64,000 nucleotides of DNA from an uncultured Winogradskyella sp. (GTDB taxonomy: Bacteria; Bacteroidota; Bacteroidia; Flavobacteriales; Flavobacteriaceae), in assembly GCF_947496485.1 (NCBI RefSeq), contig NZ_CANMCZ010000001.1, positions 1,607,596 through 1,671,595 on the forward strand, written 5' to 3'. The notes under the pieces were generated by a model. It did no database searches, was not told where the DNA came from, and worked only from the letters and a program-made list of their open reading frames with translations. Positions 43,002 to 51,776 of this stretch are shown here, in pieces; position 1 is the stretch's first letter, and every line of letters begins with the position of its first letter. Position numbers and translations under genes: made by a program.

Positions 43002-45302
43002 TTATAACTTTTTGTCTGTATCAACTGTTGTTTCATCCACTACTTCTATGGTAGCAGGTTCAACAGAGGCATCATGAGCACTATGGTATTCCTCTAGTAA
43101 ATTCATAGTAGCATTCATTAAATCCTTTGTTTCTAGTAAAACACTAAAGTATAAGGTGGTGTTTTTTGGACTGGATTCTTCAGTACGTGTTCTCTTGACT
43201 TGTTGCTTTATCTTATCTTTAACAAGGTCATAAACTTCTTTTTTCTCATTTATGATGGCTCCAATATCTTCAAAAGACCCAGACTTAAATGCTTTTTCAG
43301 TATCAGCAAATAAAACCTCTAGCTTATCATCTATTTCCTTTAACTCCTTAATTTGGCTAAATTTAAGCTTTTTATGGTTATTGTTAATGTGTTTATGACT
43401 CACTTTAGAAATATACTCTAACGACTGTGCCATATCTTGCAGATGTCCTAGAATATTAATATAAAAATTACTGGCTTCAACACTAGATTCATCTAAATTT
43501 TTAATGAAATAAAATATGTTATCTCGTAACGTATCAATCTCATTAGATAATTTAACAACTTGTCCCTTACTCTTCTTTAGTAAGGATAATTCTTGCTTAG
43601 CTAAACCAACAATAGAATTAGAATATATTCTATTAGTACGTTTTACAACTTTAGCAATATTTCTAGCACTTTCGTGAATAACACCCTGTACAGAGCTGAT
43701 TTCTGAAGTTGTTAAGCTATCCTCATCAATTTTCTTATTAGACTTATCTTTGTGTGATTTATAGTTTCTATATAATAAAATACCAGTTAATAATAGAAGT
43801 ATTGGTATCATTACACTAGGATTCCAATTAATAAGGAATACAACAAAACCAGCAGCAATAAATGCTCCTATAGCAGTTCCAAACCAACCACCTATTACAT
43901 TTAATACACCAGCTACACGATACACTGCACTTTCTCTTCCCCATGCTCTGTCAGCAAGTGAAGTACCCATGGCTACCATAAAGGTTACATAGGTTGTAGA
44001 TAGTGGTAACTTCATGGAGGTAGCGATAGCAATTAAAATACCAGCTACCATTAAGTTAACAGAAGCACGAATCATATCGAATGCAGGAGCATCAATACTT
44101 TGATCTTTTGTCATTATAGATTCCGGTTTGTCAAACCTCTTACCTATATTACCTGTAACTGAGCTTGGTAGGATAACACCAAAGTAATTAGATAACTGGG
44201 TTGTTCCTTTTACAATTGCTCTTGAAAGTCGATTTGGTTCAAACTTCTCATGAGTTTCTCCTTGACGTGATAAACTAATTTCAGTTTCTGCAACGGTTTT
44301 GGCTTTTTTAGAAAACCATAGGGTAAGTACCATTATAGCACCTGCAATAAATAGTAATAACGGTTCAGCAGGAACTTTTTTATCTAAAACCGACATCGAC
44401 ATAGTTACGTCCATACCTCCAGCAATCCATGCCTCATAAGAGTGGTATGCTGCCATAGGTACACCGATGAAGTTTACTAAATCATTACCAGAAAAAGCTA
44501 ATGCCAATCCAAAAGTACCAATTGCTATGACAACAAGCAATACAGTTTTTTTAGTGATTCTCTCAAATATGAATGAAAATAGTGTCCAGAATACAAAACT
44601 AGCTAGTATGATATAAATTTCATTTCCTTCTAATAAATCTTTGAGATCACTGTAATATGGGGTGCCTTTAAGTCCCTTTAAGAAGATAAAATAGGTGATA
44701 GCTGTTAAGGCAACACCTCCGAAAACCATTCCAAAATTCTTTACTTTTTTCTCATAATTAAATGTAAAAATAAGTCGCGAAATCCATTGCACTAAAGCAC
44801 CAACGGAGAAAGCAATAACTACAGATAGTAAGATACCAGATATAATTTCAATTGCTTTTTCTGTATTTATATAGGTTGCTAAATCAGCAAAGGTTTGAGA
44901 ATCTGAGTTACTAATTTTAATCAACGACATTACTACAGCTGCTCCTAATAAGTTGAATACAATAGAAACCGTTGTAGATGTTGGTAAGCCAAGCGTGTTA
45001 AAAAAATCTAACAGTAATATATCTGTTATCATTACTGCCATAAAAATGAGCATAATTTCACCAAACTCAAATTGTGCAGGGACAAAGATTCCTTTACGTG
45101 CTACTTCCATCATACCGCTAGAAAATACAGCACCAATAAAAATCCCTAAACTAGCGACGATCATTATTGTTCTTAATGAAATAGCCTTAGATCCAATAGC
45201 AGAATTTAAGAAATTAATTGCATCATTACTTACACCAACTACAATATCAGCAACAGCTAAAACTGTGATAGCGATTAACATCAATAAGTAAATATTATCC
45301 AT
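43002..45302 (-). CDS. inorganic phosphate transporter (PiT/PHO4 family) with PhoU-like tail
   Basis: A 766-residue PiT transporter. Both halves carry the family signature: GVSNDAINFLNSAIGSKA near the N-terminus and FSGNDLVNFIGVPMAAY in the middle; a second membrane half begins after about residue 390. Residues about 560-740 form a charged helical PhoU-like domain, unusual for small PiT proteins but seen in Bacteroidota. It lies downstream of the porin gene in the same operon (78-base gap), so phosphate entering through the porin is pumped across the inner membrane. Confidence 0.92.
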   Translation of the reverse strand: MDNIYLLMLIAITVLAVADIVVGVSNDAINFLNSAIGSKAISLRTIMIVASLGIFIGAVFSSGMMEVARKGIFVPAQFEFGEIMLIFMAVMITDILLLDFFNTLGLPTSTTVSIVFNLLGAAVVMSLIKISNSDSQTFADLATYINTEKAIEIISGILLSVVIAFSVGALVQWISRLIFTFNYEKKVKNFGMVFGGVALTAITYFIFLKGLKGTPYYSDLKDLLEGNEIYIILASFVFWTLFSFIFERITKKTVLLVVIAIGTFGLALAFSGNDLVNFIGVPMAAYHSYEAWIAGGMDVTMSMSVLDKKVPAEPLLLFIAGAIMVLTLWFSKKAKTVAETEISLSRQGETHEKFEPNRLSRAIVKGTTQLSNYFGVILPSSVTGNIGKRFDKPESIMTKDQSIDAPAFDMIRASVNLMVAGILIAIATSMKLPLSTTYVTFMVAMGTSLADRAWGRESAVYRVAGVLNVIGGWFGTAIGAFIAAGFVVFLINWNPSVMIPILLLLTGILLYRNYKSHKDKSNKKIDEDSLTTSEISSVQGVIHESARNIAKVVKRTNRIYSNSIVGLAKQELSLLKKSKGQVVKLSNEIDTLRDNIFYFIKNLDESSVEASNFYINILGHLQDMAQSLEYISKVSHKHINNNHKKLKFSQIKELKEIDDKLEVLFADTEKAFKSGSFEDIGAIINEKKEVYDLVKDKIKQQVKRTRTEESSPKNTTLYFSVLLETKDLMNATMNLLEEYHSAHDASVEPATIEVVDETTVDTDKKL

Positions 45303-45380
45303 AATTTTTAATTAAAATAAGTTTGCAAATATCTTTATACAATTTCAGTATAACGTTACCTAATTGTTATTTTTTATTTG

Positions 45381-46586
45381 TTAAAAATGAATGTCGAATC
45401 CTATTCTAAAAGTTATATTGTCATCATTTCCATCTAGAGTTGAATAACTAATATCAGACTGTACTTTTAGTTTATGACCCACAACAAATTTATTAACACC
45501 AAGTGTATATTGTTCTGTTGGCAATGCACCTGTTTCACTTTCATAATCTACAGTAGTAAAACGTGCAGCAATTTCATAATTGCTTTTAAATAAATAACCT
45601 GCTTGTAAGTTTAAAGCGTTACCTGTTAAAACAATATCTCCTGTCGGAGTTGTGCCATCTGCTTCAGTCGCAATAGCATCTTCTGCAGTTCGCTTTGCAT
45701 ATTCTCCCATAAATGAAAACCCATCATACTTAAACATGGCATCTGCAAAAATAGTAGTTTGGTCTGTTTCGTAAATTGTACCATCTGTTCTTATCATATA
45801 ATCTCCTGCAAAACCTCTTTCTCTCACAGCATCTTGATTATAATTATAGGTAAATCCAACCATTAACTTTGGCTTCTCTTCACGTTTTAAATCAGATTGA
45901 CTGTAATCTCCTTTAGATTTAAATGTTCCAAATGGAAGGAACTCTAAACGTCCTGTATATTGCAGTCCTCCTTCATTTCCTTCTGAAACATTACGACCCT
46001 CACCTTGAGACACAGAAAACTTCTCACGCATTAAGAAATCGCCTCCTAAATTGGTTTTGTGTCTAAGTTGAATACCTAAATCACGGTCAATATTAAATCG
46101 GCTATTAAGCAATGAACGATCAATTAATTGTAGATTTCCTGAAGATACAACACGTTCAACATTACCTGGAAGTTTTGTTTGTCCTGCCCATAATTCCCAA
46201 TTACCAGCAAAATTCCACATAATCACGGCATCTAAAATATAACGCGGAGTATTTCTGTTAAATTGATTGGCGCCAGATATATCTCTGTTAGACAAACCTA
46301 ATTCTATTTTATATTTAAGTTTAGGACTGTATGCAAATCCATCAAACTTTAAACGCGCTCTACGCACAATAAAGTTGTGTTCTGGACTTCCATACTGATT
46401 TCCATCATGATCCCAAGAAGACATTGAGCGAACTTGAAAACGTGGAGCAAATTTTATACCAAAAGAACTGTCTTTAGCAACAAAATTAATTAGACCTTTC
46501 CCGAAAGAAGTGTCACTGATTTCTTGTGCACTAAGCGAAGTTAGAGCTATTAGGGCAATAGCCACTAATGTAAATTTTAGTTTCAT
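45381..46586 (-). CDS. phosphate-selective porin O/P family protein
   Basis: A 401-residue outer membrane barrel: signal peptide (MKLKFTLVAIALIALTSLSAQ), then strands such as KFAPRFQVRSMSSWDHDGNQ, RRARLKFDGFAYSPKLKYKIE and NWELWAGQTKLPGNVERV typical of the Porin_O_P family, ending in an aromatic FDIHF. The gene precedes the Pit transporter, giving an outer-to-inner-membrane phosphate route. Its 5' region has 11-bp spaced TAAT/TTAC repeats, a promoter element, a palindrome at the predicted start of transcription and an internal terminator. Confidence 0.93.
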   Translation of the reverse strand: MKLKFTLVAIALIALTSLSAQEISDTSFGKGLINFVAKDSSFGIKFAPRFQVRSMSSWDHDGNQYGSPEHNFIVRRARLKFDGFAYSPKLKYKIELGLSNRDISGANQFNRNTPRYILDAVIMWNFAGNWELWAGQTKLPGNVERVVSSGNLQLIDRSLLNSRFNIDRDLGIQLRHKTNLGGDFLMREKFSVSQGEGRNVSEGNEGGLQYTGRLEFLPFGTFKSKGDYSQSDLKREEKPKLMVGFTYNYNQDAVRERGFAGDYMIRTDGTIYETDQTTIFADAMFKYDGFSFMGEYAKRTAEDAIATEADGTTPTGDIVLTGNALNLQAGYLFKSNYEIAARFTTVDYESETGALPTEQYTLGVNKFVVGHKLKVQSDISYSTLDGNDDNITFRIGFDIHF

Positions 46587-46594
46587 TGTATGAT

Positions 46595-46705
46595 TTAGTT
46601 TTTGTCGGGTACAAAGAACTTACTTATTTCAAATACAAATGTTTCCTTAGTGTTAAGTTTTTGCATAAAAAACTGCCTTGGCCAAAGGCAGTCATTAGAA
46701 TTCAT
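46595..46705 (-). CDS. possible 36-aa leader peptide before the porin
   Basis: An ATG at 46705 opens a frame (MNSNDCLWPRQFFMQKL ... FVPDKN) ending with TAA 8 bases before the porin ATG. The terminator hairpin 46672-46692 lies inside this frame, so ribosome movement could affect its folding. There is no homology or codon-run evidence, so this is tentative. Confidence 0.25.
   Translation of the reverse strand: MNSNDCLWPRQFFMQKLNTKETFVFEISKFFVPDKN
46667..46692 (-). terminator. terminator inside the porin leader (attenuator candidate)
   Basis: ACTGCCTT and AAGGCAGT form an 8-bp stem with a five-base loop, followed on the minus strand by a T-run. It lies between the predicted porin promoter and the porin start codon, where it would have to be bypassed for expression. 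Confidence 0.6.
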
Positions 46706-46748
46706 GATAATTAGTCGACAAAAACTAGTAGATCATACGAAACTAATA

Positions 46749-46762
46749 TGTCTTATAAGACA
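46749..46762. promoter_or_regulatory. perfect palindrome at the predicted porin transcription start
   Basis: TGTCTTATAAGACA is a perfect 14-bp palindrome lying 3 bases downstream of the TACATTTG -7 element, where a bound protein would block transcription. Confidence 0.4.
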
Positions 46763-46765
46763 AGG

Positions 46766-46773
46766 CAAATGTA
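46766..46773 (-). promoter_or_regulatory. -7 promoter element of the porin-Pit operon
   Basis: TACATTTG on the minus strand matches TANNTTTG. The 11-bp-spaced repeats lie just upstream, as expected for an activator array. Confidence 0.5.
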
Positions 46774-46783
46774 TGAGTACTAT

Positions 46784-46820
46784 TTAATTACAGTGTAACC
46801 TTAGCATTAACTAATTATTA
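46784..46820 (-). promoter_or_regulatory. 11-bp-spaced TAAT/TTAC repeat array before the porin
   Basis: On the minus strand TAAT, TAAT, TTAC and TTAA occur at exactly 11-bp spacing (ends at 46784, 46795, 46806, 46817), directly upstream of the promoter element. This is the layout of tandem PhoB-type binding sites. Confidence 0.45.
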
Positions 46821-46904
46821 AGCTTAAATCATGAATGCATAATTTTTAAACACCTGTTTATCAATTAATTGTGTTTTCAATGTAAAATTAATGTTAAGTA
46901 AATG

Positions 46905-46935
46905 TTGTTTAAACATTAAGAAATCTTTATATTTG
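46905..46935 (+). promoter_or_regulatory. promoter of the YwqK-like gene
   Basis: TTG at 46905-46907 and TATATTTG at 46928-46935 with a 20-base spacer match the flavobacterial consensus, 29 bases before the ATG. Confidence 0.5.
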
Positions 46936-46964
46936 ATTGAATAAATAATTTTAAACCCATAATT

Positions 46965-47330
46965 ATGAACAAGAATGTTTTAATGTTGTTCGCCTTATTT
47001 GTCGGTTTAGTTTCTTTTGCACAGCAAGAGCGACAATTAAAACTTAATGAAGACACTAATTTAATTGAAGTAACTTATTTTCATGACAATGGAGTTGTAA
47101 GTCAAACAGGATTTTACACTACAGATGGTAAATTACAAGGTGAATGGTTAAGTTTTGATAGTGACGGTAAAAAAAGCGTTTCGGCGAATTATGATAATGG
47201 GGAAAAGGTCGGCAAGTGGTTTTATTGGACAAATAAAACTTTAAGAGAAGTAGATTATACAGATAATGCTATTGTTAGTGTTATAGAATGGAAAAAAGAT
47301 GATGAAACATCTCTAGCATTCCGTAATTAA
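46965..47330 (+). CDS. secreted MORN-variant (YwqK-like) repeat protein
   Basis: A 121-residue protein with a signal peptide (MNKNVLMLFALFVGLVSFAQQ) and three short repeats of the MORN-variant kind: IEVTYFHDNGVVSQTGFY, KLQGEWLSFDSDGKKSVSANY and KVGKWFYWTNKTLREVDY. Such repeats occur in YwqK-like proteins of Bacteroidota, where the toxin-antitoxin naming is not supported by any partner here. It is monocistronic between two divergent promoter regions. Confidence 0.8.
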   Translation: MNKNVLMLFALFVGLVSFAQQERQLKLNEDTNLIEVTYFHDNGVVSQTGFYTTDGKLQGEWLSFDSDGKKSVSANYDNGEKVGKWFYWTNKTLREVDYTDNAIVSVIEWKKDDETSLAFRN

Positions 47331-47353
47331 CAATGAAACTCTATAACAAAATA

Positions 47354-47389
47354 TAAAAGCATCTTTAATTTTAAAGATGCTTTTTTTAT
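47354..47389. terminator. terminator between the YwqK-like gene and the beta-helix lipoprotein
   Basis: AAAGCATCTTTAA and TTAAAGATGCTTT form a 13-bp stem with A and T runs on both sides, serving both convergent transcripts. Confidence 0.8.
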
Positions 47390-47408
47390 TACCATTAATC
47401 TAAATATT

Positions 47409-48722
47409 TTAGAATCTTACCCAACCTTGAGTCCAATCATTAGCGGTACTTACAGCACCAACATAATTAACAGATGTAAACCACGAGTTAATAGTTGATG
47501 GGTCAATTGCGTTAGCTTCATAGGTTCCTCTAAAACCTACCAATGAAAAATCATCAGGAATTGCTGTACCTGCATTATTAAATGGATCATTAGAACCATC
47601 TAAAGTATAATTGGAGTATATTGAATAATCTGCTAGATCAGCAGTAGCATTTCCACCATGATCTAAGTCAAATGAATTTACATTATCTATAATAGAGTTA
47701 CGTACTTCTACTTCGCCGTTATTAAGGTTAATTAAGGTTTGATCATCATCTACTTCGATACCTTTTCCAGGGAATCCTTTAATAATCATATTATAGGCAG
47801 CAACTTTAGTACCAGCTCTAAACTCAATTCCTTTATTTTCTCCGTCTCCATCTTCAGCTCCTAATAAAGTGATGTTAGAAAGTGTAGGGTATGAGAAGGG
47901 AATAGCATCTGGTGTAGAAGATAAGTTATCAGCTTCGATACCTTTATCACCTTCTAGAGTTGTTTGTTGTACAACCCAGAATTGGCCTCTACCAACCCAA
48001 CCGTCAGTCCAGTCAAAACTATCATCTTGTGCACCTGTTGAAACAGCATACTTTAAATCTACAGTTCCACCATAAAATTCAATACCATCATCGTTACCTA
48101 AATAAGTCTGAATGTATTCTAAAGTTGTACCGTTACCAACACCATATAAGGATAAACCGTTATACTCAGAGTCGGCATTAATACGACCACCTGTATATTC
48201 TAAACGCATGTAACGAATAACTCCAGAGTTATCAGCTGGTTCAGAACCACCATATGTAATATTTGCAACCTCCGCTGTTGCAGTTTCACCTCTATTAATT
48301 GGTGCTTTACCAGCAATAATTAATCCGCCCCAATCTCCAGGATTTGGTGTTGCTTGATTAGATGTTATTACGATTGGCTGAGCTGCTGTTCCTTCAGCCA
48401 TAATTGTAGCACCTTGATTGATTAATAAGTATGAATAGATACCATCTGTTGTCTGACCTGCTTCGATACGAGTACCGGCTTCTATAGTTATAGTTACACC
48501 GTCTAGCACAGAAACACCTCCTACAAGTTCATAACAGTTATTTGATGATAACGTAATATCTGAAGTAATTTCACCTGTTAATTGAATACAGTCTGAACCA
48601 CTGTTTCCTCCGCCAGGATTAATAGTGACATCACCAATACTTTCTTCATTAATTGTACAAGCCTGAAATACGCTAACCAGGGCTAGAAATAATCCTTTAA
48701 TTATGTTTTGAGTAGTTTTCAT
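47409..48722 (-). CDS. surface lipoprotein with parallel beta-helix repeats
   Basis: A 437-residue lipoprotein (signal MKTTQNIIKGLFLALVSVFQAC) whose body is built of parallel beta-helix turns: GVTITIEAGTRIEAG, GATIMAEGTAAQPIVITS, GDWGGLIIAGKAPI, LEYTGG, GLSLYGVGNGTTLEYIQTY, GIEFYGGTVDLKYAVSTG. No carbohydrate-active motif is apparent. It is encoded directly after a TonB receptor in the same operon (36-base gap) that has a phosphate-type repeat array in its promoter region, so it may capture a phosphorus-containing ligand at the cell surface. That role is inference. Confidence 0.85.
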   Translation of the reverse strand: MKTTQNIIKGLFLALVSVFQACTINEESIGDVTINPGGGNSGSDCIQLTGEITSDITLSSNNCYELVGGVSVLDGVTITIEAGTRIEAGQTTDGIYSYLLINQGATIMAEGTAAQPIVITSNQATPNPGDWGGLIIAGKAPINRGETATAEVANITYGGSEPADNSGVIRYMRLEYTGGRINADSEYNGLSLYGVGNGTTLEYIQTYLGNDDGIEFYGGTVDLKYAVSTGAQDDSFDWTDGWVGRGQFWVVQQTTLEGDKGIEADNLSSTPDAIPFSYPTLSNITLLGAEDGDGENKGIEFRAGTKVAAYNMIIKGFPGKGIEVDDDQTLINLNNGEVEVRNSIIDNVNSFDLDHGGNATADLADYSIYSNYTLDGSNDPFNNAGTAIPDDFSLVGFRGTYEANAIDPSTINSWFTSVNYVGAVSTANDWTQGWVRF

Positions 48723-48758
48723 AGTTTTGATTTTGATTGTGTGTGTTTTATTTTTTGA

Positions 48759-51551
48759 TTAAAATTTATATGTAAATCCTAGGCTTATGTTTGAACCTAT
48801 CTGATATGAACTCACTGTAAGTTCTTGATTGATGTCTTCTTGATCTTGGTATCTATCGATTGTTGGATTAAGAAGGTTTTTAGCGGATAAGCCAATTTCC
48901 CAATGCTCGTTAAACGTATCTTTAAAGTTGAAGTTTAAAGTTCCGAATCCTTTCTCAAAAATATCTCCTACACCATTACCACCTGCAGAATATATTCTGT
49001 CTCCGAAGTAGTTAAAATCTAGAGTTGTAGAGATATTATGTTTTCCGAATTCTTTAGAAAAATTAATATCTGCATTAAAAATATAAGGTGATGCACCTTG
49101 TAGTTTGCGTTCTAAGTTTGTTGGTGCAATAGCAGCATTTAAAACTGTAACAGTTGGGTCAATAACAACTTTGGTATACATTACGGTTGCATTTAATCCA
49201 AGTGATAAGTTACTCAATGCACTTTCATCATCTTCATTTGTGAAAATGTTATTTAATTGCTGTCTGTATTCTATTTCACCACCGAATATCTTAGCATTAT
49301 CTGAATTTACAAATGAGTTATTATTGTTTGCAGACGCAATTCTTATTTTTTCAATAGGCTGATCTAGATATTTTCCAAATGCAGTTACGGAAAAGACTTC
49401 TCCATTTCTAGGGAAGAATTCGTATTTGATATCGAAGTTGTAGTTGTCCGAATTTTTAAGATCTGGATTGCCAATCGTAAATTCATTAACATCTTCATCT
49501 AAGAATGGTGCTATTTCCGTGAATAGAGGCAATGTAATTGTTTTACTTGCGGCTATACGAAGGTTAGTTTTTTCATTAAGTGTATACTTTATATCTAAAC
49601 TTGGTAGTACAAAAAACTCGTCAATAGTACCTGTAGAAGCATCACTAGTTACAGGATCTTTATAAAATACATTTTGTTCAAAATCCTCAACTCTTAATCC
49701 GGTATTAACCAGTACATTTTCTGAAACTTGCCATTTAAAAAGTGCAAAACTCGCGAGTGTATTTAAGTCTGCTTCGTAAGCATTTTGAGGACGTGTTACT
49801 TCAATGACATTGTAAACATCATTTAAAAGATTTTGCTCATTTAAAAATGCATCAGGATTATTAAGTTCAACAACTGTATTGTTTGCATCAAAGATGTAGT
49901 TAATTTGTTTGGCTTCAAAATCACGTTCTTTGGCTCTTGTATTGATGCCTAGGGTTAGTTTATTTTTAAAGACATCGTCTTCGTCTTTTGAGAAATTGAT
50001 ATCAAAAGAAATATTTGTAGAGAAATCATCCTCGTTTAATTCTTGATAAAAACGTTGGTTGTCACTATCATTAGTATTTCTAAAGTTTCCTAAAACAATA
50101 GATCCATCTTGACGCTCAGAAAAGAATAATTGACGTCTATCTGGCACATAACCTAAAGCTTTGTTATACGCTCCACCATAATTGATTTCATATTTGCCAT
50201 CTTCAAATTTATGATTACCAGTTAATTGCTGAGTAAATAAGTTGTTTTGTTGAAAAGTTCCACGTCTTACATAAGTATTCAGTTCTGTATTTTCACCAGA
50301 AACACCAGTAAACTCTCTTAATTCATCTTCAGTATCATTAACAAATAATGTTGTAGAGGTAATCGTATTATTAGAATTCCACTTAAAAGAAGCACTTCCT
50401 AAAACAGTCGTATTTGTTTTATATCTGTATCTATCGTAATTAAATAAATAAGATCCTTGATCTAGTTCTCCTTGCGAGTTATAAACCGTTTCAAAACCAT
50501 TTATTGTAGATTCGTGTCCATTACTAAAAGAAGCAGATAAAAGCAAATCTAACTTACTTGAGTCGCTTGTATTAAAACTATGACCAGCTAAAATATTTGC
50601 GTTTACATTCGGTCCATCTAAACGTTGTTCAGGATTAAAGCCTGTTTTAAATGGATAATACTCAACATCGTTACTGTTGTAAGTATAATTAGGAATATTC
50701 AATAAAGGGGTTGGGAATCTAGATCCATCATCCAAACCGTAAAAGTCATATTTACCACCATCTAGTAAAAAGAAATCATTTGAGATTGCTGTTGTGTTTA
50801 CACCAGATCCAAAACCAATTTCTAACAATTTTTTTCCAGGACTATCTTTGGTATTAATATCTACACTCGCACCTGCAAAATCACCATATAGATGTGAAGA
50901 ATAAGCTTTAAATATCCCTAGGTTTTCTACAATTTTAGTTGGAAATATACCTAGGTCTAATAATTTTAATTTAGGATTTAATGACGGAATTGGTAATCCA
51001 TTTAAATAAGCAGTATTGTACCTATCTCCCAAACCTCTTACATAAAGTTTGTCACTCTCTTTAGAGATACCTGCTGCTTTTGTTAATCCTGTAGAAACAT
51101 CACCAACTCCTTTCTTAGACAGTTCTACAGCACCTATTTTAGTCTGAGTTGTTGCTGCCTTTTTTTGTTCTAATAAAATAGCTATTTCACTTTCTTTTTT
51201 TCTCGAAACGTCTCCTAATACAACAGTCTCAAGAGTCGCTGCACTAGCTCCCATAGTAACATCTAGTATAGTAACCTTATCAGCTTCCACATTTACTTTT
51301 ATTTCTTGTGTTTCGTAACCAACAAAACTAAATACTATGGTGTATGAGCCCACTTCTAGATCTTCAAACATATAGAGGCCATCCATATCAGAAGTTGTTC
51401 CTACAGATGTTCCTTTTATTAATACATTGGCAAAAGGAAGAGGTTCATTATTATATTCCTTATCAGTTAGTTTTCCTTTAATTGATCCAGTATTCTGTGC
51501 AAAAGATATTGCTGAAATAAATAAAATTAATAGTAATTGTAGTCTTCTCAT
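48759..51551 (-). CDS. TonB-dependent receptor with carboxypeptidase-like N-terminal domain
   Basis: A 930-residue receptor: signal peptide (ending ISFAQ), carboxypeptidase-regulatory-like domain (about 22-105; SIKGKLTDKE, GTTSDMDGLYMF), plug (about 130-280; KKGVGDVSTGLTKAAGISK, DKLYVRGLGDRYN) and a large barrel ending ISLGFTYKF. No STN domain, so it does not signal to a sigma factor. It forms an operon with the following beta-helix lipoprotein. The TAAC-type repeats 64 bases upstream tie it to the porin-Pit operon and suggest phosphate control. Confidence 0.9.
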   Translation of the reverse strand: MRRLQLLLILFISAISFAQNTGSIKGKLTDKEYNNEPLPFANVLIKGTSVGTTSDMDGLYMFEDLEVGSYTIVFSFVGYETQEIKVNVEADKVTILDVTMGASAATLETVVLGDVSRKKESEIAILLEQKKAATTQTKIGAVELSKKGVGDVSTGLTKAAGISKESDKLYVRGLGDRYNTAYLNGLPIPSLNPKLKLLDLGIFPTKIVENLGIFKAYSSHLYGDFAGASVDINTKDSPGKKLLEIGFGSGVNTTAISNDFFLLDGGKYDFYGLDDGSRFPTPLLNIPNYTYNSNDVEYYPFKTGFNPEQRLDGPNVNANILAGHSFNTSDSSKLDLLLSASFSNGHESTINGFETVYNSQGELDQGSYLFNYDRYRYKTNTTVLGSASFKWNSNNTITSTTLFVNDTEDELREFTGVSGENTELNTYVRRGTFQQNNLFTQQLTGNHKFEDGKYEINYGGAYNKALGYVPDRRQLFFSERQDGSIVLGNFRNTNDSDNQRFYQELNEDDFSTNISFDINFSKDEDDVFKNKLTLGINTRAKERDFEAKQINYIFDANNTVVELNNPDAFLNEQNLLNDVYNVIEVTRPQNAYEADLNTLASFALFKWQVSENVLVNTGLRVEDFEQNVFYKDPVTSDASTGTIDEFFVLPSLDIKYTLNEKTNLRIAASKTITLPLFTEIAPFLDEDVNEFTIGNPDLKNSDNYNFDIKYEFFPRNGEVFSVTAFGKYLDQPIEKIRIASANNNNSFVNSDNAKIFGGEIEYRQQLNNIFTNEDDESALSNLSLGLNATVMYTKVVIDPTVTVLNAAIAPTNLERKLQGASPYIFNADINFSKEFGKHNISTTLDFNYFGDRIYSAGGNGVGDIFEKGFGTLNFNFKDTFNEHWEIGLSAKNLLNPTIDRYQDQEDINQELTVSSYQIGSNISLGFTYKF

Positions 51552-51614
51552 TAGTTCTTTTAATATCGACGGTGCAAAGAAACTACGATTACCTTGTTTG
51601 CAGGTTATACAAAA

Positions 51615-51662
51615 GTTAAACGTTTGTAATCAAAAGGTTAGTTTACTGTTATCTTAATATTA
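51615..51662 (-). promoter_or_regulatory. five 11-bp-spaced TAAC-type repeats before the TonB receptor
   Basis: On the minus strand TAAT, TAAC, TAAC, TTAC and TAAC occur at exact 11-bp spacing (ends at 51615, 51626, 51637, 51648, 51659), matching the geometry of the array before the porin. Confidence 0.5.
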
Positions 51663-51776
51663 ACCCAATTGACATTAAGGAAACAATTACATAACATGGG
51701 AATTTTAGAATCTACTAAGCTTTTTGTAATCAATTGTATACCAATTTACATATCTTGCATGCTTTAATTTTAGAAT

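Larger units (their letters stand above)
46587..46738 (-). promoter_or_regulatory. inverted repeat pair flanking the porin leader terminator
   Basis: The 20 bases before the porin ATG (46588-46607) are the inverse of 46716-46738: 19 positions match, including a continuous TAGTTTTTGTCG, with a three-base indel. In RNA the two arms would pair and enclose the terminator hairpin and the region upstream of the start codon; in DNA they would border an invertible 106-base segment. Confidence 0.5.

Noticed and set aside
46602..46787. 61-codon plus-strand frame upstream of the YwqK-like gene
   Set aside because: It crosses the porin leader terminator and promoter on the opposite strand, lacks recognisable protein character, and has no promoter of its own.
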